This document shows, one piece after another, positions 41,402 through 50,505 of a stretch of 64,000 nucleotides of DNA; position 1 is the stretch's first letter; each line of letters begins with the position of its first letter. The position numbers were made by a program, and so were the translations under genes. Source of the stretch: Ehrlichia japonica (GTDB lineage: Bacteria > Pseudomonadota > Alphaproteobacteria > Rickettsiales > Anaplasmataceae). The stretch lies in assembly GCF_000632845.1 (NCBI RefSeq), contig NZ_CP007474.1, positions 558,001 to 622,000 of the forward strand, given 5' to 3'. The notes under the pieces were generated by a model that was not told where the DNA came from, made no database searches, and saw only the letters and a program-made list of their open reading frames with translations.

Positions 41402-42079
41402 AATCTACCACAAAATATCAAATATTATTCTATAGATTATGCCGTAATATAATAAAAAAGCTATATAATTTTTTAATATAAATAATCAATATTTTAATAT
41501 TAAGTTTTATTTGAAAATAACCTATTGAATATGCCTAGTGATCCTGTTCTTACTATCTAAATAAATTCATATATAGATCCCTATCTACAAAAAACATGCC
41601 TTTTTTTATAATTTAACTACTATGTGTTACTTTACTATTAAGATTAATAATTAAGATACACTGATATATATTTACTGTTTTTCAGTACAATATTTTCTTC
41701 ATATCTATTAAGGCACTTTTTAACATTGCACGTTCATGACGAAATATACTCAATAATATTCTTGTCTATTAAAATCATACATATATATTTATAACGCTCT
41801 TATTGAGGATTATGTCATATATTTTGACAATCTGCTTAAGAATGTTTTTCATTTTTTTGTTATTTAGAAATATGTTTATAACATGGCATAATATTCTTTC
41901 TTAGAATCACCTGCATATGTAATATTTCAATTTTTTCGTTAATTCCTTGCACTTTATAACATATTAATTATATACATTATTTGACTAGTGTAACACTGCA
42001 TTCTATTTTTTAGAACCACTGTTATAAAGTACTATGTTTTACTAGCAAAAACAGCATTTATTAAGAATAAAAATAATGA
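41402..42079. other. Intergenic region with eroded coding-like segments
   Basis: 678 bases with no intact gene. On the minus strand a 27-codon open stretch near 41684-41764 reads as good protein sequence (LLSIFRHERAMLKSALIDMK) and another near 41865-41955 reads VQGINEKIEILHMQVILRK; they are in different frames and separated by stops. I take this as a possible worn-out gene; its identity is unknown. Confidence 0.35.
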
Positions 42080-42891
42080 TTACAACTGACAGTATGAGCA
42101 AAAAAAAGTACTTCTACCATTTTTACTTGTTACTGAAATAAAATTACTGCACTTATAACATCGCTTTTTTGCTCTGTTATATACTAAAAAATGATTCTGA
42201 AATGTTCCTCGTATTCCAAGTGGTGATACATAATCCTTGATACTTGATCCACCATTTTCTATTGAAAATAATAAAATATTTTTAATCTTATCAATAATGC
42301 TATTGCATTCTACAATTGATAAATTTTTACAAGTCTATTAGGTGATATTCCTGCAAGAAAAAGACTTTCCGTAGAATATATATTACCTATACCAATAACA
42401 AATTTGTTATTCATCAATAAAGATTTTATAGTACACTTTTTATGAACAGTACTATACAAATAATCAGTATTAAACTCGCCAGATAGTGCATCAATACCAA
42501 AATCTTTAAAAAATTCTGTATATTGATTATAATTTAATGATATCACTATTCCAAATCTTCTTGGGTCATTAAAAGTAAGTAATTTATTATCACTAAGATA
42601 AAAAATTATCTGATTATGTTCTTTTTGTTTAATATAATTCTCATTACAAATCAAATTGCCACTCATACCTAAATGTATAATTATGTAATACTGATTGCTG
42701 AGCATTAAAATAATATATTTACCCTTCCGGGTTATTTGAGATATAGAATTATCTATAGCGATATCACATAGATCCCGTGTAACTGGTATACGTAAATCAT
42801 ATCTATTGATTTCTATATTTAATATAGTTTTGTTTAAAATTTCAGTAGATAATGTTCTACAAATTATTTCTACTTCAGGTAGTTCTGGCAT
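42080..42891 (-). pseudogene. mutM: Formamidopyrimidine-DNA glycosylase MutM, frameshifted near residue 190
   Basis: MutM/Fpg removes 8-oxoguanine and ring-opened purines. The first frame (42310-42891) starts MPELPEVEII with the catalytic Pro and Glu after Met, keeps the central GKYIIL/HLGMSG and NDPRRFG blocks, and stops after 193 codons at GISPNRLVKI. The rest of the gene is present in another frame down to a TAA at 42080-42082: SIVECNSII, the ENGGSSIKDYV loop and a full zinc finger, CYKC then CSYC. Adding one T to the T-run at 42324-42328 (five to six) restores one 270-residue protein of normal length. So this is either a real pseudogene, a slippage-switchable gene or a sequence error. The small basic gene upstream overlaps its start by 17 bases. 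Confidence 0.88.
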
Positions 42892-42997
42892 CTTTCATTT
42901 GACGTTGCTTATGCTTCCTACGAAGTAGATTAGCTTTTAATGCATTAGATAAAGTTTTAGTTTTATTTGTATTTTTAATTTTTTTTGACTTATTCAT
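42875..42997 (-). CDS. Small lysine/arginine-rich protein, 40 residues
   Basis: A 40-codon frame from ATG 42997 to TGA at 42875-42877, overlapping the mutM start. The product is highly basic: N-terminus NKSKKIKNTNKTK, then TLSNALKANLLRRKHKQRQMK. The pattern (K)ALxxNLxRRKxQxR recalls a family of very short basic proteins found in many Alphaproteobacteria, often annotated only as hypothetical; that link is from memory. The conserved-looking core and the tight overlap with mutM favour a real gene. No ribosome-binding site stands out. Its start region also contains the tRNA-Thr promoter on the opposite strand. Confidence 0.62.
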   Translation of the reverse strand: MNKSKKIKNTNKTKTLSNALKANLLRRKHKQRQMKDARTT

Positions 42998-43013
42998 AAT
43001 AAAAAAATAAAAT
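42985..43013 (+). promoter_or_regulatory. Promoter of tRNA-Thr, inside the 5' end of the small basic gene
   Basis: TTGACT (42985-42990) and TAAAAT (43008-43013) are exactly 17 bases apart, 13 bases before the mature tRNA. The -35 box is within the coding part of the divergent small gene. Confidence 0.65.
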
Positions 43014-43025
43014 AAACTTAATTAA

Positions 43026-43096
43026 GCCGTTATAGCTTAGTGGAAAAGCACATCATTGGTAATGATGGTACCTAAGTTCGATTCTTGGTAACGGCA
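43026..43096 (+). tRNA. tRNA-Thr (anticodon GGT)
   Basis: Acceptor arms GCCGTTA and TAACGGC pair fully, with discriminator A at 43096. The anticodon stem CATCA/TGATG holds the loop TTGGTAA, giving anticodon GGT for ACC and ACU codons. The T loop has the usual GTTCGATTC. CCA is not encoded (the sequence continues CCC). The tRNA is immediately followed by a 59-base spacer and the inverted pccB fragment, so the duplication inserted just downstream of a tRNA gene. Confidence 0.95.
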
Positions 43097-43155
43097 CCCA
43101 CTTATTAAGCATATATTTTTTTATAAAATTGTAAACATTATAATTGCATGATGTA

Positions 43156-43779
43156 TTGGGGGATTGCTTAGTGAATCAAATGCTAAGAAGATATGCAATA
43201 TTATGGATAAAGCTGCTACATTAGGAATTCCCATAATTGACATTAATGATTCAGGAGGAGCAAGAATACAAGAAGGTGTAGATTCATTATCTGGCTATGG
43301 AGAAATCTTTCAACGCAATGCTAACCTATCTGGTGTAGTCCCGCAAATATCTTTAATTATGGGGCCTTGCGCAGGTGGAGCAGTTTATTCTCCTGGCGTT
43401 GACTGATTTTATTTTTATGGTGCGTAATACTTCTTACATATTTGTAACAGGGCCAGATATAATAAAAAAAGTTATATATGAAGAAGTTACTCAGGAAGAT
43501 CTTGGTGGAGCAAAAGTGCATGTTAGTAAAACTGGTATCGCAGATCTGGTATTCCACAATAAAATTGAAGCATTATTACAAGTTCGTAAACTTACGAATT
43601 TTATTCCATCTAACAATATGGAGTCATTAAAATCTCAATCAATTGCAGATATTGTAAATACAGAAGATTTATCTTTGAATACATTAATACCTAAAAATAA
43701 TTCTACTCTATATAATATGTATGAATTATTAGAAAAAGTGTATGATGAGAGACTATTTTATGAAATAAAACCAGATTTT
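43156..43779 (+). pseudogene. Inverted, frameshifted partial copy of pccB
   Basis: This stretch copies pccB codons 101-307 (source positions about 39787-40407) in the opposite orientation, with roughly nineteen of twenty bases matching by eye. A one-base insertion near 43394-43397 (TCCTGGCGTTGACTG against TCCTGCGTTAACTG in the source) shifts the frame, so it appears as two overlapping ORFs, 43164-43406 and 43375-43839. Both ends of the source gene are missing: no start region and no second crotonase half, so no active carboxyltransferase could be made. The high similarity implies a recent duplication. Together with the intact gene it forms an inverted repeat spanning the segment with mutM and tRNA-Thr. 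Confidence 0.92.
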
Positions 43780-44252
43780 ATTAATAAGTCTAATTCCTGC
43801 TTTTCATACAGGACTTTATATAGAATTTTTAAAATTTGATACTAACTATTTATATAATACTCTAACTAATAAATTTATTATCAATATAGGTAACATATTA
43901 TCACAGATAAGTATCACATACTAAATTTACAAAAGATTTATCAATAGCATTGTTTCTAAGATTAAAAATATTTTATTATTTTCCTTCTTTTAAAATTTAT
44001 CAATTTAAGAATTGTAATAGTTTTATATAATTAGGTTTATAATGTGTATTGCACACTTCTTCTAATAAATATAACATATAATATCACTAATCTTAAAAAC
44101 CTACAATTTACAAATAGTATAGAGAATTTCAAAATGGTGACTTTGTCATATGTTACTATATATGTTAATTTATGATGTATCTGCATATAATTGCTTTACA
44201 AAAACATTGAAATATAAAACAATTCTAGTTTTTATAAGATTCTATTGTTTTT
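43780..44252. other. Intergenic region, nothing firm
   Basis: 473 AT-rich bases between the pccB remnant and gltX. The first about 60 bases extend the remnant's open frame with unrelated sequence. I see no RNA gene or clear promoter. Confidence 0.4.
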
Positions 44253-45662
44253 ATGTCACATAACGTAATAACTCGATTTGCTCCATCACCAACTGGACAT
44301 CTACATTTAGGAGGTGCAAGAACAGCTTTATTTAATTGGTTATATGCTAAACGTAATAATGGTAAATTTTTATTACGCATTGAAGACACTGACAAGAAAA
44401 GATCATCTCAAGAACTTATAGACTCCATTATTAACGCAATGTCTTGGTTAAAGATTCCTTATGATGGAGAAATAATATTACAATCAAAAAATATATCAAG
44501 GCATGTTGAAATTGCAAATCAACTAATATTAAATAATAAAGCATATTATTGTTATTGTTCTGAAGAAGAAGTAAGTAAAGAAAAAGAAGAATTCAGTAAA
44601 AAGGGTTTATATTATAAACACAATTGCAGATGGAAAAATAAAAATCCACCAAGTAATAATCTCACTAGAGTTATTAGATTAAAAAGTCCCACTGACGGTA
44701 TGACATCATTTAACGATGAAGTATATGGTAACATTACGGTAAGTAATACACAGTTAGACGATATGATTTTATTACGTTCTGATAATACCCCAACCTATCT
44801 TCTATCTGTAGTTGTAGATGATCATGACATGAACATTACTCACATTATTAGAGGAACAGATCATTTAACAAATACAGCACGCCAATTATTAATATATAAC
44901 GCATTGGAATGGAATCCACCTAAATTTGCTCATATTCCATTGATACATGATGAAAATGGCAATAAGTTATCTAAAAGACAGCAAGCAATTGGTATACATG
45001 AATATAAAAACTTAGGTATATTACCAGAAGCAATATTTAATTATTTATTAAGGATGGGATGGAGTCATAACAATGATGAAATTATTACTTCAGATCAGGC
45101 AATAAGGTGGTTTTCTATAGAGGGCATTGGACAATCTCCAGCAAGACTAGATAACAAAAAACTTGAATTTCTAAATAATCATTACATTAATATAACTGAG
45201 GATAAAGTAATTCTTAATATGATCATTCCAATCATAGAAGAAAAAAAAGGATATGCAATAAATAAAGAAAAAAAAGAATATCTATTAAAAGGGTTAAATG
45301 AATTGAAGAAAAGGACAAAAAGTTTAGTAAATCTAGCCAATGAATCCTTATTTTATGTTGAAGATATCCCAATTTGTATTGATCAAGAATCCAGTGCTAC
45401 TATAAAGGATTACAAGCATATATTTTCCATTTTATATGACGACCTATCAAAAATTCCAGAAAACGAATGGAATAACAGTGTATTAACATCAACGATAAAA
45501 AATATTTCACAAAATTTGAATATAAAAATTAGTACTATTTATCATTGCTTGCGTGCATCTATTATTGGAAGAATGAATGCTCCAAGTATTATTGAAATTA
45601 TGATTAATTTTCAACAAAAAGAATGTTTGCAACGCATAAAATATGTGCAAAACATAAAGTAA
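44253..45662 (+). CDS. gltX: Glutamyl-tRNA synthetase
   Basis: A class I synthetase that charges tRNA-Glu and, in organisms lacking GlnRS, often tRNA-Gln for later amidation. The 469-residue protein has RFAPSPTGHLHLGGARTALFNWL with the HIGH-type motif (HLHLGG), LLRIEDTDK, a zinc-region candidate (YCYCSEEE then HNCRW near 100-130), the catalytic-domain block IIRGTDHLTNTARQLLIYNAL, and KLSKRQQ as the KMSKS motif near 240, then the helical anticodon-binding half. Many Alphaproteobacteria have two gltX copies with different tRNA preference; which one this is cannot be told here. Single gene, ATG at 44253. Confidence 0.95.
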   Translation: MSHNVITRFAPSPTGHLHLGGARTALFNWLYAKRNNGKFLLRIEDTDKKRSSQELIDSIINAMSWLKIPYDGEIILQSKNISRHVEIANQLILNNKAYYCYCSEEEVSKEKEEFSKKGLYYKHNCRWKNKNPPSNNLTRVIRLKSPTDGMTSFNDEVYGNITVSNTQLDDMILLRSDNTPTYLLSVVVDDHDMNITHIIRGTDHLTNTARQLLIYNALEWNPPKFAHIPLIHDENGNKLSKRQQAIGIHEYKNLGILPEAIFNYLLRMGWSHNNDEIITSDQAIRWFSIEGIGQSPARLDNKKLEFLNNHYINITEDKVILNMIIPIIEEKKGYAINKEKKEYLLKGLNELKKRTKSLVNLANESLFYVEDIPICIDQESSATIKDYKHIFSILYDDLSKIPENEWNNSVLTSTIKNISQNLNIKISTIYHCLRASIIGRMNAPSIIEIMINFQQKECLQRIKYVQNIK

Positions 45663-46239
45663 CTTTTTCATTCTACCATTAGTAGAAAGCAATTCAAAAT
45701 TTTTAAACACTAGTGTTTAGCTTTCGAAAAAATTTCATAATTATTCAGAATATCCTACAATCTTAGTGTAATGCAAAAAATGAAATCATCAAAAGATATG
45801 ACAGTAATATTATTAACAACAAAATCAACGATATTAGCAGTATAATAAAGAAAGGTTTTCAATCTACAATTATATCTAATTATGTACTACTAAATATGCC
45901 AGATGAAAATACATATTAAAAAAGATGAAAGTAATAATGTCACTTACAAAAAAATTGTAATGATACTAATTATCATAAATCTAAAAATAAGAAACTAGTT
46001 TTATAAATATGATAAGCTATTAAGTGATATATCATTAATAATGAAAAATATATAAGAAAAATTTCTTCATTATGCTGTAGTCCTTTTTTTTCAGCAAAAT
46101 GCTAAAATATAATACAAGGAAATAAGAAAAAGCATATAATTATGTGAAATACAAACCAATCTAAGATGTAAGTAAAAATATACAAATTAACTTAAAATGT
46201 ATATTGTTATAATAACCATAATAGATAAATTAATAACAA
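45663..46239. other. Intergenic region with an eroded coding-like stretch
   Basis: A 51-codon open stretch at 45767-45919, with no start codon, reads as protein-like sequence (for example NDISSIIKKGFQSTIISNYV) and may be a remnant. Near 46091-46109 the string GCAAAATGCTAAAATATAA nearly repeats the start region of the gene at 49237, hinting at another broken copy. Nothing else is supported. Confidence 0.35.
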
Positions 46240-46268
46240 TTTACTTGATATACAACTATTTTTATAGT
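46240..46268 (+). promoter_or_regulatory. Promoter of the two-domain lineage-specific gene
   Basis: TTTACT (46240-46245) and TATAGT (46263-46268) are 17 bases apart. Transcription from near 46275 leaves a 37-base leader to the ATG at 46312 but only about 13 to the GTG at 46288, which supports the ATG. Confidence 0.5.
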
Positions 46269-46311
46269 ACCATATACTTAACTATGTGTGTTATTCAGTG
46301 GTTTATATAAG

Positions 46312-47652
46312 ATGTTTTCAAAATTACAACAAGCAATCAAAGGCAGGGGTGAAAGTTCCAAACAACTTAACGAAAGAACTAGCAAAAAATCAGAAGTTGT
46401 TACTGGTGCACAAGGTGGACTTGTTGTAGAAGAAGCTTCACCAGGCCCTTCTACACCAGATATAGAGACTCTACTGAGTCAGTTGGAATTTAAAGAGTTA
46501 GAGAGTGAAGCAGCTTTACGTAAAGCTCTGTGCACGGCAGGTAGGCATGATCTAAAGGTGGAAGATGTAATATGTATAGGTAATACTCAAGCAGGTGGAA
46601 GTTTAACAATATATACTGATAGAAGAAATCCTGATGGTACAGATAAAGTAATTCCAGAAGGATTATCTCTATTCTTAGTAACGTGTAGAGTATCCTCTAG
46701 TTATCTTAGAAGTGATAGTCAGATTAGAGATAATTACCCTGTAACAGGCTCTATGGTACAATGTATGGTATATTGCTTAGTACAATCTCATAATGTTAAA
46801 AAATTTGTACGCGGCTGTAGAAATGCAAGAGCAGAGTTTCACCCATTTTGGTATTCTTCAGTTGTCTGTATTATTATGTGTTCACCATCAGAGGAGATAC
46901 CTTTTTTTGTTGAAAGGGATAGACTTACCAAATGTTTACAGCATTTTAATCCAGTATATGTATACTCTGGGGAAGCTGAAAAACAGTTAGAGATGGAAAA
47001 AAGAAATTATGAAAAGGTACAACAAGTTGTACAGGCGGCAAGACATCGGGATTTCCTCTCTCTAGCGCAAGATATAGATGATCTGGAGAGAGCCAGCAAC
47101 AAAACATTATGTCAAACTGTATCATGCCTACTTGGAAAGAATATAGATATTAAAAAAGTAATCTGTATAGGTAATACTTGTAATGGAAGTTTACAGGTAT
47201 ATAATAGTGGCATATTGCATGCTAAAAATAAAATACACCCAGATGGAAATAGTTTATTCTTAGTAAGAGCACACGTATCAACTCAAGCTGTACAACATTG
47301 TACTTATATCCGTGATACTGCTTTATCAGACATAGAACATAATGTAACAAAGCTTATGATATACTGCTTGGTAACCGGTGATAATATTACTAATTTTATT
47401 TGTGACTGTAGAAATACAAGAAAAGGCTCACACAAACCATTCTGTAGTTGTAAAATTATATATGTTGAGCCTTATAATACTCAATCCAAGCACTTACCTG
47501 CTAATCTTGAGGAAGGTAGATTGAAAGAAGCTTTACGAGAACTAGATATAGCAGATGTTATTTATCACGACAATATAGATGAAGAAATGCCGTCCTGTGT
47601 TATGGGTACTAGTACTCATTATCAAAGTGGTGTTAGCCATATGAATAAATAA
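46312..47652 (+). CDS. Undescribed protein with two tandem copies of a CIGNT domain
   Basis: I do not recognise this 446-residue protein. After a basic, Ser/Gly-rich N-terminal tail it contains two related units, about residues 50-210 and 245-425. Each runs: VICIGNT (near 86 and 284), GSLx(I/V)Y, a P-x-G-x-SLFLV block, then (V/I)YCLV, a short linker, F(V/I)xxCRN(A/T)R, and a C-terminal stretch with RLxxxLxxxxxxxVY. It is cytosolic or secreted without a signal peptide, rich in Cys, and has no known catalytic motif. The two units share identical DNA over TGTATAGGTAATACT, pointing to internal duplication. The gene at 49237 has one such unit. The composition is visibly less AT-rich than its surroundings. 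An effector role is conceivable but only a guess. GTG at 46288 is an alternative start. Confidence 0.72.
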   Translation: MFSKLQQAIKGRGESSKQLNERTSKKSEVVTGAQGGLVVEEASPGPSTPDIETLLSQLEFKELESEAALRKALCTAGRHDLKVEDVICIGNTQAGGSLTIYTDRRNPDGTDKVIPEGLSLFLVTCRVSSSYLRSDSQIRDNYPVTGSMVQCMVYCLVQSHNVKKFVRGCRNARAEFHPFWYSSVVCIIMCSPSEEIPFFVERDRLTKCLQHFNPVYVYSGEAEKQLEMEKRNYEKVQQVVQAARHRDFLSLAQDIDDLERASNKTLCQTVSCLLGKNIDIKKVICIGNTCNGSLQVYNSGILHAKNKIHPDGNSLFLVRAHVSTQAVQHCTYIRDTALSDIEHNVTKLMIYCLVTGDNITNFICDCRNTRKGSHKPFCSCKIIYVEPYNTQSKHLPANLEEGRLKEALRELDIADVIYHDNIDEEMPSCVMGTSTHYQSGVSHMNK

Positions 47653-47904
47653 AAAAAATACAAGTAGTAGTGCGCATAGTAGTGTACAAGTATACCTTAG
47701 CAGTGTTCAATAAAAACTAGCATTAATAGTATAATGCTAAATACTATTTTAGCTGGTTAAGCATATAATATTTTGTTAATTAAGTATATGTTTAACAAGT
47801 ATATCATGCTAATAATGTTATTACTGGTATTAAAATCATAAAGCTCATCTATGATGAATATCATAAATGATCTATAGTTAATTTACAAGTATGTATATAG
47901 AAAA

Positions 47905-48130
47905 GGAATCAAAAAATCTGTCATCAATACTTATATAAAAAAGCAGATAATCTTTCTTTTTATATGAAAAATGTTATTGTATATGTAAAATACCACAGAA
48001 GATGGTAATACTTTATAAATATATCTTTCAAAGACTTATAATAAAAAAAAAAGTAGTACCATGTTGGGGTTCCCTGTTTATAGTAAGTATTAAAATCCTT
48101 GATGCAACAATTACAATATATATTAACTTT
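47905..48130 (+). pseudogene. Degenerate copy of the 5' part of the gene at 49237
   Basis: Aligned by eye with 49248-49485 this stretch matches at roughly four of five bases, with several small gaps. Shared strings include ATATATCTTTCAAAGACTTATAA, quoted here only in part (ATCTTTCAAAGACTTATAA), and TAGTACCATGT. The conserved CIG motif region is broken (TGTATATGTAAAATACC in place of TGTATAGGGAGTACC) and stops and frame changes appear. The rest of the gene is not recognisable beyond about 48185. It is a dead or dying paralogue, 1.3 kb upstream of the living one and in the same orientation. Confidence 0.8.
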
Positions 48131-49169
48131 CATCATCAAGGAAATAACATATAGCTTTAACTAAAAGGTAATTTTTTATCTTTATCAAAATCATGGGTTA
48201 ATTTGCTCTAATAAAAAATGATAGTTGTTGTACACATTTTCCAAATTATCACATAAAAAATAAGGATATATTTATCCTAGTATATTCGGTAAAAAGAAAA
48301 ATTATTTTAGTGAATTAAACAATATATACGACAATAATATTTTTTCAGGAGAACAGAAAAATACATTAATTATCTATTATGGTAAAAGGTGGTGTATTGC
48401 TACACTTCATGCACTATCAGATACAACTTTATATTACTCCTGTTGAGGAAATATAGTGATTTTTTTTTAGTTAATAAATTCTAGAAATATAAAGTTTTAT
48501 GTAAAATAATTGGGATTATATAGCTCTCCAATAAGTATGAGGAAATACTAAGGGGTAGCACACGTGTTTTGCTATACAGAAAGTAGTAACTTTCAATGAT
48601 ATTATATATTCTATTTTATATGAGCTTATGAATTTTGCTTATTTAAGATTTTATATAGAGAATATCCTACAAAACAATTATATAAGTTACTTCTTGTTTT
48701 TATTAAAAGTATACTAGCATCTAATAATGACTATATGTTTGCACTAAAAAAAAGAACACACTTACTAAAAGATTCTTTATATTTCTAGTATATGATGTCA
48801 AAACCTATATTCTGTAAAAATAAGGCAACAAAAATTAGTTAGCTAGCCCCCATTTCCAAGTATGGTAGTGTTATAGTTAAATACCTTTTATTATTTAAAG
48901 ATATATACATGATATAAACCACAGATACGAGAGAGCATCTATTGTTTACTATACTGTGCTAAGGATTAATCCATAGAGTTCTCATGGATAAATTATTATA
49001 AAAGCAACTGCAAAATAATGATTAAGGAAATAAATTATTAGAAGTATATGATACTGATCAATTGTCGGCAGATTTTAAATTACTATATATATTGATATAT
49101 ATATATATACAATACAATAAGGAAAATAAGTAAAAAATGCAAAATTTTATTCTATATCAAAGATATTTA

Positions 49170-49198
49170 TTGCTATATAATTATTTTTTATGTATTAT
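49170..49198 (+). promoter_or_regulatory. Promoter of the single-domain gene
   Basis: TTGCTA (49170-49175) and TATTAT (49193-49198) are 17 bases apart, about 40 bases before the ATG. Confidence 0.5.
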
Positions 49199-49236
49199 TT
49201 TAAATAAGTAAATTAATAAATTAATTATTATGCAAA

Positions 49237-49836
49237 ATGTTAAAATATAAGGAAGAAATCAAAAAATATGTCAATCAACATTTGTGCAGAAAAGCAAATA
49301 ATTTTTCCTTTTTATGTAAAAAATGCTATTGTATAGGGAGTACCTCAGAAAATAGTAATACCTTAAAAATATATCTTTCAAAGACTTATAAAAGCAAAAA
49401 AAAAATAGTACCATGTGGGGATTCACTGTTTGTACTAAGTATTAAGTATCCTATCAATACAATAAAACAATTACAATATTTTAACTTTCTAACACTGTCA
49501 CAAAATGAAATACAAAAAAGCACTCTAAATGCAAAAATTTATGTTTTTGTAAAAGAATGTAATCTTAGTAAATTTATTAGTAATATATTAAACAATAATA
49601 ATAAACCATTGACTACTATTACACCATCTGAGTATGGGAATGTTGTATATACAATACTACCTAATAATGCTTTTTTTGAACACTTTAATGAATACAATGC
49701 TTTAAGCACAACTTCAAAAATGATTTCAACAGTTACAGACTATCCTGCTCTTAAATTTATACCTAAAATTAGTATTGTATCAAAGTCACTGAGCTATATA
49801 ACATGTACACAAGGCATTGAACCATTAGAGCTTTAA
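49237..49836 (+). CDS. Undescribed single CIGNT-domain protein
   Basis: A 199-residue protein with one copy of the unit duplicated in the gene at 46312. Matching positions are CYCIGST (near 30), LKIYLSKTYK, KKIVPCGDSLFVLS, IYVFV then LSKFI and, in place of the CRN motif, NILNNNN; a Tyr/Val strand (GNVVYTILPNN) follows. The sequence is much more diverged and Lys/Asn-rich than the two-domain protein, and the later cysteines are lost. There is no signal peptide or membrane helix. The frame is intact and a promoter is present, so it is probably expressed. No known function. Confidence 0.66.
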   Translation: MLKYKEEIKKYVNQHLCRKANNFSFLCKKCYCIGSTSENSNTLKIYLSKTYKSKKKIVPCGDSLFVLSIKYPINTIKQLQYFNFLTLSQNEIQKSTLNAKIYVFVKECNLSKFISNILNNNNKPLTTITPSEYGNVVYTILPNNAFFEHFNEYNALSTTSKMISTVTDYPALKFIPKISIVSKSLSYITCTQGIEPLEL

Positions 49837-49953
49837 CACAACTTATTAAGTGCAAAAACAGAGGTCTTTATTGACGTTATAATATATCAATAATATATAA
49901 CAATTAGAGTTAAAGGTTCATTATACTCGAAATATAATAAAATTGAAAATATA

Positions 49954-50499
49954 TTAATCTGAGATTAAAATTTCTTTTCTTTGTATTTCCATTAATATAT
50001 CCTTAATTTTATCAGAAGTCAATTTTTCATAGTAATCATCATTGATTTGTACAATAGGAGCATTAACACAAGCACCTAAGCATTCTACTTCTTTTAAAGT
50101 AAATAAATTATCACTTGTTGTTTCTCCAACATCTATATTAAGTAATTCTTTGCATGATCTTAAAATATTATCACTACCACATAACCAACAAGGAGTTGTC
50201 CTGCATACTTGTATTAAATATTTACCAATAGGAGATAAATTATACATAGAATAAAACCTTGCTACCTCTAATACATGTATTTGCTGCATATCTAAAAAAT
50301 CTGCTATATAACTAATAGCAGATAGTGGAATAAAACCACCACATTGTTTCTGGGCAATATGTAATAAAGCCATTACAGCACTAGACTTCCTATCATGAGG
50401 GTACTTGCTAATTGTATCATTTGCATATTTTAGATTTTTTTTATTAAATTTAAATTCTTCAGTACAAATTGTATTGCTATTTTTCCGTATATTAGACAT
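49954..50499 (-). CDS. nuoE: NADH-quinone oxidoreductase subunit E
   Basis: NuoE is the 24-kDa-type subunit of complex I, holding the N1a [2Fe-2S] cluster in the NADH-oxidising arm. The 181-residue protein has the thioredoxin-like fold and the four cluster cysteines: VCRTTPCWLCGS (first pair from the C-x4-C spacing) and ECLGACVNAP. Helical N-terminal DRKSSAVMALLHIAQKQ is standard. It begins six bases after nuoD on the minus strand. nuoF, its usual partner, is not in the window. Confidence 0.95.
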   Translation of the reverse strand: MSNIRKNSNTICTEEFKFNKKNLKYANDTISKYPHDRKSSAVMALLHIAQKQCGGFIPLSAISYIADFLDMQQIHVLEVARFYSMYNLSPIGKYLIQVCRTTPCWLCGSDNILRSCKELLNIDVGETTSDNLFTLKEVECLGACVNAPIVQINDDYYEKLTSDKIKDILMEIQRKEILISD

Positions 50500-50505
50500 T
50501 ACTTA

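Larger units (their letters stand above)
47653..49236. other. Long intergenic region with a dead gene copy
   Basis: 1584 bases without an intact gene. It contains the decayed copy of the downstream gene at 47905-48130 (listed separately). Fragments of open, protein-like frame occur near 48340-48450, but stops and frame changes prevent a call. An AT dinucleotide run lies at about 49084-49110. No RNA gene seen. Confidence 0.5.

Noticed and set aside
49084-49110. AT dinucleotide run considered as a variable tandem repeat
   Set aside because: Short and imperfect; expected in sequence this AT-rich. I found no longer period tandem repeat in the window.
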